Assembly: GCA_947627285.1 (NCBI GenBank)
Contig: CANQVL010000025.1
Span: 1 to 38,046, forward strand
DNA length: 38,046 bases
Source: an uncultured Oscillospiraceae bacterium
Lineage (GTDB): Bacteria; Bacillota; Clostridia; Oscillospirales; Oscillospiraceae
Reading direction: 5' to 3'
The notes beneath the pieces are model-generated. The model made no database searches and was not told the origin of the DNA. It saw only the letters and a program-made list of their open reading frames with translations. How positions within the stretch are numbered: position 1 is the stretch's first letter; each line of letters begins with the position of its first letter. Both the position numbers and the translations under genes were made by a program. This document shows, piece after piece, positions 7,994-16,107 of the stretch.

Positions 7994-10282
7994 ATGCGGA
8001 AGCTTGCGTGGTTTGCCCTCTCCTTCTCGTTTGCCGTATTTGTGTCCCAATATTTTCTGCCCTTGGGGGCGATGCCCGTTGCGGCGGGGGTGTGCGGCGC
8101 TTTGGGACTGCTCGCGTTCGCGCTTTTGCGGGGAAACCGGAGACGCGCGGCTCTGCTCCTGGGTCTGGGGCTTGCCTCGGGCTTTTTGTGGAATTTCGGC
8201 TACGACACGCTCATATTCTCCGGCGCGCGGGAGCTTGACGGGGTGGAGACGTCCGTCACCGCCTCGGTGGTGGATTTTCCCGTGGACCAGGAGTACAGAA
8301 CATACGTTGACGTGAAGCTCCGGCGGGACGGGGCCGTGCCGTTGAAGGCGCGGGCGTATGTCTATGACGGCTCGGCGGAGGACCTGCGCCCCGGCGACAC
8401 CGTGACCTTCACCGCCCTCTTTTCCACAGCCGACATGGTGGGGGAGACGGAGATCACCTCCTTCACCTCAAGGGGCTATTTTCTCTTCGCCAGAAACGCC
8501 AGGGACATACGCGTTTTGAGCTCCCCCGGAATGACCTTCACAAGCTTTCACCGCTACCTCGCCCGCGCGATACGTGAGAAGATAAAGGAGACCTTTCCCC
8601 AAAGCGCCTCCGGCTTCATGACGGCGCTCCTCACAGGCGACAGGACGGAGCTTGACCGGGACACCGCCGCGTCAGTCGCCATGGAGCGCTCGGGGATCAC
8701 GCACATAGTCGCGGTGTCGGGAATGCACGTCGCCATACTCGCCGGCTTCCTCTTTGCCGTGCTGGGGCACTCGGCGCTGGCGGCGGTGCTGGCTGTGCCG
8801 GTCATGCTGGTGTTTATGGCTGTCTCCGGCTTCTCACCGTCGGTGGTGAGAGCCGTGGTGATGCAGGCGGCTCTATTGGCGGCGCCGCTCTTTTACAAGG
8901 AAAACGACAGCCTCACGTCCCTGTCGCTGGCAATGCTCATACTGCTCCTCATAAATCCCTACGCCGTGGCGGGCGTGAGCTTCCAGCTGTCCTTCGCCGC
9001 CACGCTGGGGATAATACTCGTGATGCCCGGGATACAAAATAAGCTAACCTCCCGCCTCCCCAAGGGAAAAAGCCTCAAAAAGGGACTGGCGCTGTGGGCG
9101 TCCGGCACACTTTCCACGACTCTGGGGGCGCTTTTATTCACAACGCCCATCTCCGCCTATTATTTCGGAAGCGTCTCCCTCGTCGCGCCGCTGACAAACC
9201 TTCTTGTGCTGTGGGCGGTGACGCCCGCCTTTATCGTCGGTGCCATCACCGTGGGCGCGGCGTTCATATGGCTGCCTTTGGGGAGAGCTTTGGCGTATAT
9301 CCCGGCGGCTTTGGTGAAATATATACTGTTCATAGCCGGGCTTTGCGCAAAGCCCTATCTCTCGGCGGTGTTCCTGGACGGCGCCGCTATGAGGGTGTGG
9401 TTTGCGCTGACGTATCTCTCCGTCGCCGCCATCGCCCTGCTGAGGCTCCCGGCGCGGCGGCTTATATACGTCTTCTCCGCCTCCGCCGCGGCGCTTTCCT
9501 GTATACTTGTGGCGGCGGACCTCCTCGCCTCCCCCGGAGACGGCTACGCCCTCACCGTCCTTGACGTGGGGCAGGGGGAGAGCGTGGTGGTCACCTCGGG
9601 GAAATATACCGCGGTGATAGACTCAGGCTCCTCCTCGGGCATTGACGCGGGGAAGGCGACGGAGAGGTACGTCCGATCCCAGGGGCGCGGAGCCGTTGAC
9701 CTTCTTGTTTTTACCCACTACCACGAGGACCACGCCGGCGGCGCGGAGAGGCTTTTCGCCTCGCTGGACGTGTCGGTCCTTGCCGTGCCGGAGCCGAGAA
9801 ACGACGAGAGCGGCCTTGACGAGGATGTCCTTGCCGCCGCCGAAAGAGCCGGCTGTGAAATAATTTTCATTGACAGCGAGACGGTCATGACCCTGGGCGA
9901 GACTGCGGTGACCCTTTTCCCGCCCCTGGGCTCGGAGACGGAAAACGAGCGGGGCATAACCGTGAGCGTGTCCGCCGGGGGCTTTGACACGCTCATACTC
10001 GGCGACATACCCTCCGCGCAGGAGCGGCAGCTGGCGGGGAGGTACGACCTTCCGGACGTCGAGTGCCTGGTGGTGAGCCACCACGGCTCCGCCGGCTCCA
10101 CCTGCGGCGAGCTCCTGGACGAGATCCGCCCGGAGACGGCGATAATCTCCGTTGGCGAGAACAGCTACGGTCACCCGTCGCCGGAGACGCTAAAGCGCCT
10201 GGAGAGCCGTGGGATAAAGGTTTTCCGCACCGACGAGAGCGGGAACATACGTATAGAAACGGGGGAGAGGAATGGTGTATAA
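7994..10282 (+). CDS. comEC: DNA internalisation channel protein ComEC/Rec2
   Basis: A polytopic membrane protein that carries single-stranded DNA across the cytoplasmic membrane during natural transformation. The 762-residue product has three parts. These are an N-terminal membrane/OB-like region (1-170), the Competence domain with many membrane helices (about 190-510, with ALLTGDRTELDRD and GITHIVAVSGMHVAILAG), and a C-terminal metallo-beta-lactamase domain. The last has LDVGQGES, THYHEDHAGG near residue 575 and VSHHGSAGS. ATG 7994 has AAAGGAG 9 bases upstream; the GTG at 7988 is too close. It overlaps holA by 11 bases, a usual arrangement in Clostridia. No comEA is next to it here. Confidence 0.95.
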   Translation: MRKLAWFALSFSFAVFVSQYFLPLGAMPVAAGVCGALGLLAFALLRGNRRRAALLLGLGLASGFLWNFGYDTLIFSGARELDGVETSVTASVVDFPVDQEYRTYVDVKLRRDGAVPLKARAYVYDGSAEDLRPGDTVTFTALFSTADMVGETEITSFTSRGYFLFARNARDIRVLSSPGMTFTSFHRYLARAIREKIKETFPQSASGFMTALLTGDRTELDRDTAASVAMERSGITHIVAVSGMHVAILAGFLFAVLGHSALAAVLAVPVMLVFMAVSGFSPSVVRAVVMQAALLAAPLFYKENDSLTSLSLAMLILLLINPYAVAGVSFQLSFAATLGIILVMPGIQNKLTSRLPKGKSLKKGLALWASGTLSTTLGALLFTTPISAYYFGSVSLVAPLTNLLVLWAVTPAFIVGAITVGAAFIWLPLGRALAYIPAALVKYILFIAGLCAKPYLSAVFLDGAAMRVWFALTYLSVAAIALLRLPARRLIYVFSASAAALSCILVAADLLASPGDGYALTVLDVGQGESVVVTSGKYTAVIDSGSSSGIDAGKATERYVRSQGRGAVDLLVFTHYHEDHAGGAERLFASLDVSVLAVPEPRNDESGLDEDVLAAAERAGCEIIFIDSETVMTLGETAVTLFPPLGSETENERGITVSVSAGGFDTLILGDIPSAQERQLAGRYDLPDVECLVVSHHGSAGSTCGELLDEIRPETAIISVGENSYGHPSPETLKRLESRGIKVFRTDESGNIRIETGERNGV

Positions 10283-11327
10283 GGGGAAAAAGGACCCGGA
10301 CAGGAACCTCGCCTACGACAGGCTCAGGGAGGATATGAGGTCCGGTAAGCTCAAAAGCGCTTATATATTCTACGGCGAGGAGCGTTACCTTCTGGACGAC
10401 GCGGTTCGCCGTCTGCGGGAGATGATACCCGCCGACACAGCGGAATTCAACCACCACAGGCTGGACGGGAGAGGCTTCTCCCTTGACGCCTTCCTTGAGG
10501 CCGTGGACGCCCTGCCGGTGTTCGCCGAGCGCACGCTCATTGAGGTGAAGGACCCGGACTTTACAAAAATGGGGGAGGAGGCGCGGCGGGGAATAATATC
10601 CGCCCTGTCCGACGCACCGGATTACTCCACCGTGGTTTTCGTCTGCGGCGAGGAGCTCAAGCTTGACGGACGCACAAAGTCCGGTCAGGAGCTCAAAAGG
10701 CTCGCGGAGACGGTGGAGTTTGCCCGCCAGGACGACAGCCGTCTTGTGACATGGGTCACCCGCCGTCTGGCGGCGTCAGGCAAAAGTATCCCCAGGGACG
10801 CGGCGGAGCGGTTCGTCCTTCTCACCGGCGGGCTCATGACGAATATGACGACGGAGCTTGAAAAGCTCATAGCCTACACGAAGGGCGACGCCGTGGGAAT
10901 GAGAGAGGTTGAGCTTCTCGTCACACCCGTGGCGGACGCCAGGATATGGAGCTTCACCGACGCCATAATCAAAAGACAGCCGGACCTTGCCTTTGAGAAG
11001 ATGGACGAGCTTCTGAGGACGCCGGGAATGGACGAATACGGCGTCCTGTACAGTCTTGCCAACGTGACAAGGCAACTTATGACGGCGAAAATATGCGTCA
11101 AAAACGGCGTCGGGGTCAAGGAATTCATGTCGCTCTCCGGCGTGAAAAGCGAGTACCCGGCGAAAAATCTCATGGCGGCGTCGGGGAAATATGACCTTTC
11201 CCGGTGCGCCGAGGCGTGTGAGATCTCCTGCCAGACGCTTCTGCGGCTCAACAGCTCCTCCGACGACCCCAGGGGGGCGGCAAAGGAGCTCACGGCAAGG
11301 GTGCTTATAGCGCTGGGGGCGTCATGA
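10272..11327 (+). CDS. holA: DNA polymerase III subunit delta
   Basis: A clamp-loader subunit that opens the beta sliding clamp. The 351-residue product starts in the end of comEC (ATG 10272, 11-base overlap). It has the HolA N-terminal pattern KLKSAYIFYGEERYLLDDAVRRLREM, the AAA-like core TVVFVCGEELKLDGRTKSGQELKRL, and the C-terminal collar region with MDELLRTPGMDEYGVLYSLANVTRQL and KNLMAASGKYD. No ATPase P-loop is expected in delta and none is seen. The stop overlaps the rnmV start (ATGA). Confidence 0.93.
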   Translation: MVYKGKKDPDRNLAYDRLREDMRSGKLKSAYIFYGEERYLLDDAVRRLREMIPADTAEFNHHRLDGRGFSLDAFLEAVDALPVFAERTLIEVKDPDFTKMGEEARRGIISALSDAPDYSTVVFVCGEELKLDGRTKSGQELKRLAETVEFARQDDSRLVTWVTRRLAASGKSIPRDAAERFVLLTGGLMTNMTTELEKLIAYTKGDAVGMREVELLVTPVADARIWSFTDAIIKRQPDLAFEKMDELLRTPGMDEYGVLYSLANVTRQLMTAKICVKNGVGVKEFMSLSGVKSEYPAKNLMAASGKYDLSRCAEACEISCQTLLRLNSSSDDPRGAAKELTARVLIALGAS

Positions 11328-11926
11328 AGCGGAAAATACGAGAGGCCATCGTGGTGGAGGGGCGCTACGACAAAAATACCGTGAGCCAGGCGGTGGACGC
11401 GGCAATAATCGAGACTGAGGGCTTCGGCGTCTTCTCCGACCGGGAAAAGCTGGAGCTTATACGAAGGCTGGCTGAGAAAAGGGGCGTCGTGATACTCACC
11501 GACCCCGATTCAGCGGGCTTCCTCATCCGCAACCACCTGAAGGGCGCTTTGCGCGGGGAAAACGTAAAGCACGCCTACGTGCCCGATGTGTACGGCAAGG
11601 AAAAGCGCAAGTCCGCCCCCTCCGGCGAGGGCAAGCTGGGGGTGGAGGGCATGGACCCGCGGACGGTCCTTGACGCCCTTAGGCGCGCCGGCGCGACCTT
11701 CGAGGACGAAAACGCCTCCCCGGAGCCGCGGGGAGGCATAACAAAGACGGATTTTTACGAGCTTGGGCTCTCAGGAAGACCCGGAAGCGCAAAAAAGCGG
11801 GCGGAGCTCGTCAAAATGCTGGGCTTTCCCGAGCGCATAAGCGCCAACGCCCTCTTGGAGGCGGTGAACGCGCTCATGACAAGGCGGGAGCTCATCGACC
11901 TTCTTTCCACTGACACTCAACTATAA
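11324..11926 (+). CDS. rnmV: Ribonuclease M5 (TOPRIM)
   Basis: Matures 5S rRNA in Firmicutes by cutting both strands of the precursor helix. The 200-residue product shows the TOPRIM signature: IREAIVVEGRYDKNTV with the catalytic Glu near residue 12, and VVILTDPDSAGFLIRNHLK with the DxD. The family-specific HAYVPDVYGKEKRKSAPSGEGKLGVEGM and a C-terminal domain with ITKTDFYELGLSGRPGS follow. It starts within the holA stop (4-base overlap), so is translationally coupled. A gene for a small membrane protein on the other strand overlaps its last 35 bases. It is the final gene of the fhs-to-rnmV run. Confidence 0.95.
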   Translation: MKRKIREAIVVEGRYDKNTVSQAVDAAIIETEGFGVFSDREKLELIRRLAEKRGVVILTDPDSAGFLIRNHLKGALRGENVKHAYVPDVYGKEKRKSAPSGEGKLGVEGMDPRTVLDALRRAGATFEDENASPEPRGGITKTDFYELGLSGRPGSAKKRAELVKMLGFPERISANALLEAVNALMTRRELIDLLSTDTQL

Positions 11927-12149
11927 GCGCGCCGATGAACGTGACCAAAAGCACGCCCTGCGGCGCCCTGTAGAGATCCGCTATCAGCCTGTGTATATGT
12001 ACGTTCCTCGCCGTCATGGGACCCGCGTAGACAAGCACCAGAAGCGCTATGGCAAGTATGACGCAGGAAAGCGCGAGCCCCAGCCTCAGAATGAAAAGCG
12101 CCGGCGGCGAAGGTTTCCCGTGAAACATTTGTCTGAGCCCTTTTAACAT
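11892..12149 (-). CDS. Small two-helix membrane protein, unknown function
   Basis: I do not recognise the family. The 85-residue product has a basic N-terminus (MLKGLRQMFHGKPSPPA) and two hydrophobic stretches at about 19-42 and 65-79. The segment between them, ARNVHIHRLIADLYRAPQGV, is amphipathic. GGGAGGGG lies 5-6 bases before the start on the minus strand (12155-12163), which argues that it is real. It converges with rnmV and overlaps it by 35 bases, leaving no room for a terminator between them. Confidence 0.65.
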   Translation of the reverse strand: MLKGLRQMFHGKPSPPALFILRLGLALSCVILAIALLVLVYAGPMTARNVHIHRLIADLYRAPQGVLLVTFIGALIVECQWKEGR

Positions 12150-12266
12150 ATGTACCCCTCCCGTCAGCCTTAGTTTATAACATTTGTTTACGGCGGCGCA
12201 ACGCTAAATTTTTTCCATATCCGGTCAGCGACGGTAAAATTTCCTCAAAAAAACTTAAAAAACGTA

Positions 12267-12295
12267 TGTACAATCCGTTTTTTGTTTGATATAAT
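12267..12295 (+). promoter_or_regulatory. nrdR promoter
   Basis: TGTACA (12267-12272), 17-base spacer, TATAAT (12290-12295) with extended -10 TGA. It is followed by AGAGGAGG before the nrdR start. Confidence 0.65.
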
Positions 12296-12325
12296 TTACA
12301 TAACATATCAGAGGAGGCATGTAAA

Positions 12326-12775
12326 ATGAGGTGTCCGTACTGCGGTTTTACCGAGAGTAAGGTTATAGATTCCCGTCCCACCGAGGACAACATCAGGCGC
12401 AGGAGAGAGTGTATGTCCTGCGGGAAGCGCTTCACCACCTATGAGTCGGTGGAGAGGATGCCCATCGTGGTGGTGAAGAAGGACGGCAGCCGCCAGGCGT
12501 TTGACAGGGTGAAGATCATCAACTCCATGCTCCACGCCTGCGAAAAGCGCACCGTGGGCCTTTCGGAGATCGAGGCGGTGGTCGGCGAGATCGAGCAGGA
12601 GGCGCAGAACTACCCGGACAGGGAGATACCCTCCAGCTACATAGGCGAGCTTGTCATGCAGCACCTAAAGCAGCTGGACGAGGTGGCATACGTGCGCTTC
12701 GCCTCGGTTTACCGCCAGTTTAAGGACATCAACACCTTCATGGAGGAGCTCAACAAGCTCCTTATGGAAAAATAA
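12326..12775 (+). CDS. nrdR: Transcriptional repressor NrdR
   Basis: An ATP/dATP-sensing repressor of ribonucleotide reductase genes. The 149-residue product has an N-terminal zinc ribbon (CPYC at 3-6 and CMSCGKRF around 31-38). An ATP-cone follows ([22 protein letters not shown] ... [23 protein letters not shown]). Length and motifs match the family throughout. It stands alone with its own promoter and a terminator hairpin; no nrd genes are in the window, so its targets lie elsewhere. Confidence 0.97.
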   Translation: MRCPYCGFTESKVIDSRPTEDNIRRRRECMSCGKRFTTYESVERMPIVVVKKDGSRQAFDRVKIINSMLHACEKRTVGLSEIEAVVGEIEQEAQNYPDREIPSSYIGELVMQHLKQLDEVAYVRFASVYRQFKDINTFMEELNKLLMEK

Positions 12776-12783
12776 ACGGCAAG

Positions 12784-12815
12784 GGGGCGGCATTTGACCG
12801 CCCCTATAAGTTTTT
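12784..12815 (+). terminator. Terminator after nrdR
   Basis: GGGGCGG (12784-12790), 7-base loop, CCGCCCC (12798-12804), followed within 6 bases by TTTTT. It lies in the 38-base gap between nrdR and the convergent DUF4363 gene. Confidence 0.75.
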
Positions 12816-13194
12816 ATAGGATACTTCCCAGCTTCAGGCTCTCCATATCCGCTATGCCCTCCAGGTGCTCGCTTACCAGGTTCACGGCGCTTTTCACAGC
12901 GGCGGCGTCGTGGGTCAGGATGTGCTCCTGGAGCTCGTAGAAGTCGTCGGAAAGCGTCTCTATGTCCGTGTGGCGCAATACCGAGTGGGTGTAAAGCTCC
13001 CTGGATTTCCAAAGCGACATGGCGGAGTCGGCGAGATGCTCGCTCTCCTCCCAGTTTTCCGCCTCCGCCGCGTCCCCGGAGGCGCGAACGAGCCTGTCGA
13101 GCTCGGCGCAGAGGCTTTTTATCTCACTGATGTTCCACAGCGACAGCGCCAGCAGAGCCGCCAGAAGCGCGGCGGCGAAAAGCTCCTTTTTCAC
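12814..13194 (-). CDS. DUF4363 family membrane-anchored protein
   Basis: The 126-residue product has one N-terminal membrane helix (KKELFAAALLAALLALSLWNI) followed by a soluble, mostly helical part. That part contains EAENWEESEHLADSAMSLWKS and HTDIETLSDDFYELQEHI, the DUF4363 pattern. Function is unknown. It overlaps the DUF421 gene upstream by 4 bases, and this pairing is common in Clostridia, implying that the two products work together at the membrane. Confidence 0.8.
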   Translation of the reverse strand: MKKELFAAALLAALLALSLWNISEIKSLCAELDRLVRASGDAAEAENWEESEHLADSAMSLWKSRELYTHSVLRHTDIETLSDDFYELQEHILTHDAAAVKSAVNLVSEHLEGIADMESLKLGSIL

Positions 13195-13871
13195 TGCGCG
13201 CCCTCCTTTTTGGCAAAGAAAATGTTCCCGCCGCCGTCCAGGGTCAAAAGATACACGTCCTTTATTCTCCTGGCGCCCCGCTTGCGCAGCTGCGCGTCAA
13301 GCCATTTTTCATCCTTGCCCATGAGCCGCAGGTTGTCGCTCATCTTCCGCCCGTCGCTTATGAGCGTCACCGGAAGCCCGTTGTCCGGAGCGCTGAGATT
13401 CATCACCTTTGGCGTCGCCGGGGAAAACTCAGCGTATGGGAGGACCGAGAGCGTCCCGTCCGTCTCAAGTATGGCGTGCTTCACCGTCGCTATGTCCGTG
13501 ACGCCGTTTATCCTGAGCTCCACAAAGAGCTCGTCTAAGGATATGCGGCTTTTTTTCATCTCCGACTGTACAATTGCGCCGTTGTCAATGAGTATGCTGG
13601 GCTTTCCGCATATGACCCGCCGGAGCCGGGGCCATTTTACGGATATGCCCGATATGACCAGCTGGCTTGCCAGCAGCGTCAGCACCGGGACGATGCCGTA
13701 AATGAGCGGTATGCCCGTGTCCTGGAGGGGCTGGGCAGCCAGGTTTGATATGAGCACCGCCACCACAAGCTCAATGGGCTCCAGCTCCCCCAGCTGCCGT
13801 TTTCCCATTATGCGCATGGAGACGATGAGGAGCAAAAAGATTATCACCGTCCGTACAAAGCTGACACCCAT
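13191..13871 (-). CDS. DUF421 (YetF/YdfS-family) membrane protein
   Basis: The 226-residue product has three hydrophobic N-terminal helices (about 5-22, 34-51, 57-75) containing the family signature RIMGKRQLGELEPIELVVAVLISNLAAQPLQD. The two-part cytoplasmic DUF421 domain follows (GKPSILIDNGAIVQSEMKKSRISLDELFVELRINGVTDI, then the P-V-LISDGR section). YetF-like proteins have been tied to the envelope of Bacillus, some to spores, but no molecular activity is established. AAGGGGTG precedes the start on the minus strand. It is divergent from glmM and first of a two-gene operon with DUF4363. Confidence 0.88.
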   Translation of the reverse strand: MGVSFVRTVIIFLLLIVSMRIMGKRQLGELEPIELVVAVLISNLAAQPLQDTGIPLIYGIVPVLTLLASQLVISGISVKWPRLRRVICGKPSILIDNGAIVQSEMKKSRISLDELFVELRINGVTDIATVKHAILETDGTLSVLPYAEFSPATPKVMNLSAPDNGLPVTLISDGRKMSDNLRLMGKDEKWLDAQLRKRGARRIKDVYLLTLDGGGNIFFAKKEGAQ

Positions 13872-13959
13872 TCACAGCACCCCTTCCCAATCTATCATTT
13901 GCGCCCGTGACAGGATTATTCAAACATTTTCATTTCACCGGATACTGTCATCTTTCATC

Positions 13960-13988
13960 TTGACAGCGGGCACCAAAAAGGATAAACT
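13960..13988 (+). promoter_or_regulatory. glmM promoter
   Basis: TTGACA (13960-13965), 17-base spacer, TAAACT (13983-13988), leaving about 30 bases of leader before GGAGG and ATG 14026. No room for a glmS-type ribozyme. Confidence 0.65.
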
Positions 13989-14025
13989 ACATAAAATAGC
14001 GTATCTAAACTCTTTGGAGGCACTT

Positions 14026-15378
14026 ATGGGCAAGTATTTCGGTACGGACGGATTTCGCGGCGAGGCAAACGTCGGGCTGACGGTTGACCACGCCTTTAAG
14101 ATAGGACGTTTCATCGGCAGTCACTTCGGCAGGGAGGGCAACAAGTGCCGCGTGGTCATCGGCAAGGACACCCGCCGCTCCAGCTATATGTACGAGGCGG
14201 CGCTCACGGCGGGGCTCACCTCCTCCGGCGCCGACGTTTACCTTCTCCACGTCACCACCACCCCGTCAGTGAGCTACATAACCAGGATCGACGACTTCGA
14301 CTGCGGCATTATGATCTCCGCCAGCCACAACCCCTATTGGGACAACGGGATAAAGCTCCTCAACGCCAACGGGGAGAAGATGGAGGAGGAGGTGCTCCTG
14401 GAGATAGAGAAGTACATCGACGGCGAGACCGGCGAGCTTCCCTACGCCATGCGAGCCGGCATAGGGCGCACCGTTGACTACTCCGCGGGGCGCAACAGGT
14501 ATATCGGCTACCTCATCTCTCTGGCGACCCACTCCTACAAGGGCAAGAAGGTCGGTCTTGACTGCGCCAACGGCTCCACATGGATGATAGCCAAGAGCGT
14601 TTTTGACGCCCTGGGCGCCGACACCTACGTAATAAACAACACCCCCAACGGGCTCAATATCAACTTAAACTGCGGCTCCACCCACATCGAGGGCTTACAG
14701 CGCCTTGTGGTCGGCAACGGGCTCGACGTGGGCTTCGCCTTTGACGGCGACGCGGACAGGTGCCTTGCCGTGGACGAGAAGGGCAGGATAATTGACGGCG
14801 ACCTCATCCTCTACATCTACGGACGCCATATGCTGGAGCGCGGCAAGCTGGAGGGCTCGAAGGTGGTCACCACCGTCATGTCCAACATAGGCCTTTACAA
14901 GGCGTTTGAGGCGGCGGGCATAGACTTTGAGGTCACCGACGTGGGCGACAAGTACGTCTGGGAAAATATGCGGCGCACCGGCAACCGTCTGGGAGGCGAG
15001 CAGTCGGGCCACATAATTTTCGGCAAATACGCCACCACCGGCGACGGGGTTTTGACGGCGATCAAGATAATGCAGGCCATGCTTGACAAGAAGCTGCCCC
15101 TCTCCGCCCTGGCGGAGCCCGTCACCATCTACCCGCAGGTGCTGAAAAACGTCCGCGTCGCCGACAAGGACGCCGTTCTCAACGACCTGGACGTGAGGGA
15201 GGCGGAGCACATGGCAAAGGAGAAGCTGGGGAGCAACGGCAGGGTCCTGCTGCGCAAGAGCGGCACCGAGCCGCTTATCCGCGTCATGGCTGAGGCGCCA
15301 ACCGAGAGCGAGTGCAACGGCGCCGTTGACACCATAGTTAAGGCTATGGAGAAAAAGGGGTATATTCAGGATGTATAA
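14026..15378 (+). CDS. glmM: Phosphoglucosamine mutase
   Basis: Converts glucosamine-6-phosphate to glucosamine-1-phosphate for UDP-GlcNAc and cell-wall synthesis. The 450-residue product begins MGKYFGTDGFRGEAN, the family N-terminus. TTTGGAGG (14013-14020) sits just before ATG 14026, so the longer open frame from 13702 is not used. The phosphoserine loop MISASHNPYWDNGIK is near residues 97-111. The metal loop FDGDADRCL and sugar-binding GGEQSGHIIF follow, and the phosphate-binding RKSGTEPLIRVM is at the C-terminus. Its last 8 bases overlap the acyltransferase gene. Confidence 0.96.
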   Translation: MGKYFGTDGFRGEANVGLTVDHAFKIGRFIGSHFGREGNKCRVVIGKDTRRSSYMYEAALTAGLTSSGADVYLLHVTTTPSVSYITRIDDFDCGIMISASHNPYWDNGIKLLNANGEKMEEEVLLEIEKYIDGETGELPYAMRAGIGRTVDYSAGRNRYIGYLISLATHSYKGKKVGLDCANGSTWMIAKSVFDALGADTYVINNTPNGLNINLNCGSTHIEGLQRLVVGNGLDVGFAFDGDADRCLAVDEKGRIIDGDLILYIYGRHMLERGKLEGSKVVTTVMSNIGLYKAFEAAGIDFEVTDVGDKYVWENMRRTGNRLGGEQSGHIIFGKYATTGDGVLTAIKIMQAMLDKKLPLSALAEPVTIYPQVLKNVRVADKDAVLNDLDVREAEHMAKEKLGSNGRVLLRKSGTEPLIRVMAEAPTESECNGAVDTIVKAMEKKGYIQDV

Positions 15379-16030
15379 GACCGCCGACCTTCTTGACCTC
15401 ACAAGATCCCTCGCGGGAAAATATCTTTCCCGGTGCGACTACCCCTGGCAGGCGCTGGACAAAATCGCCGATTGGTGCAGGGAGATAGGCAGGTCCCTCC
15501 CCGAGGAGGAGTATGAAAGGCGCGGCGAGGACGTGTGGATCGCCCGCGACGCCACCGTCTACCCCACAGCGTGGATAGCGGGGCCTTGCATAATCGGGCA
15601 CAAAACCGAGGTGCGCCACTGCGCCTTCATTCGCGGCAGCGCAATAGTGGGCGACAACTGCGTGGTGGGCAACTCCGTGGAGCTTAAAAACGTCATACTC
15701 TTTGACAACGTCCAGACCCCCCACTACAACTACGTGGGCGACTCCATTTTAGGCTATAAGTCCCACATGGGCGCGGGCTCCATCACCTCCAACGTCAAGT
15801 CCGACAAGACGCCGGTGGTTGTGAAATACGGCGATGAGCTTATTGAGACGGGCAGGAAAAAGCTCGGCGCTATACTGGGCGATTTCGTCGAGGTCGGCTG
15901 CAACACCGTCCTCAACCCCGGCACAGTCCTGGGAAGGGCGGTCAGCGTATACCCCACCTCCTGCGTACGCGGCGTCATTCCCGAGGGGCACATTTATAAG
16001 GACAGCTCAAATATTATAAAGCGCAAATAA
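15371..16030 (+). CDS. Stand-alone left-handed beta-helix acyltransferase (GlmU C-domain-like)
   Basis: The 219-residue product resembles only the acetyltransferase half of GlmU; no nucleotidyltransferase domain is present. After a helical N-terminus (1-55), hexapeptide repeats run from about 58 on. They include VWIARDATVYPTAWIAGPCIIG and AFIRGSAIVGDNCVVGNSVELKN. The segment TPHYNYVGDSILGYKSHMGAGSITSN corresponds to the GlmU active-site region with its histidine and Tyr-x-Gly-Asp. The 8-base overlap with glmM suggests that it acetylates the product of that enzyme, glucosamine-1-phosphate, using acetyl-CoA. A separate uridylyltransferase would then be needed elsewhere. Assignment of the acetyl acceptor is inference. 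Confidence 0.75.
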   Translation: MYKTADLLDLTRSLAGKYLSRCDYPWQALDKIADWCREIGRSLPEEEYERRGEDVWIARDATVYPTAWIAGPCIIGHKTEVRHCAFIRGSAIVGDNCVVGNSVELKNVILFDNVQTPHYNYVGDSILGYKSHMGAGSITSNVKSDKTPVVVKYGDELIETGRKKLGAILGDFVEVGCNTVLNPGTVLGRAVSVYPTSCVRGVIPEGHIYKDSSNIIKRK

Positions 16031-16035
16031 ACACC

Positions 16036-16062
16036 GGGCCGGACACGCGCCGGTCCTGTTTT
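16036..16062 (+). terminator. Terminator after glmM-acyltransferase operon
   Basis: GGGCCGG (16036-16042), 7-base loop, CCGGTCC (16050-16056) with one G-T pair, followed by TGTTTT. It fits the end of the operon, 45 bases before proB. Confidence 0.55.
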
Positions 16063-16107
16063 GAGCCGCGTTGATTTAAGCAGATAATTCAATAAAGAGG
16101 GAAAAAT

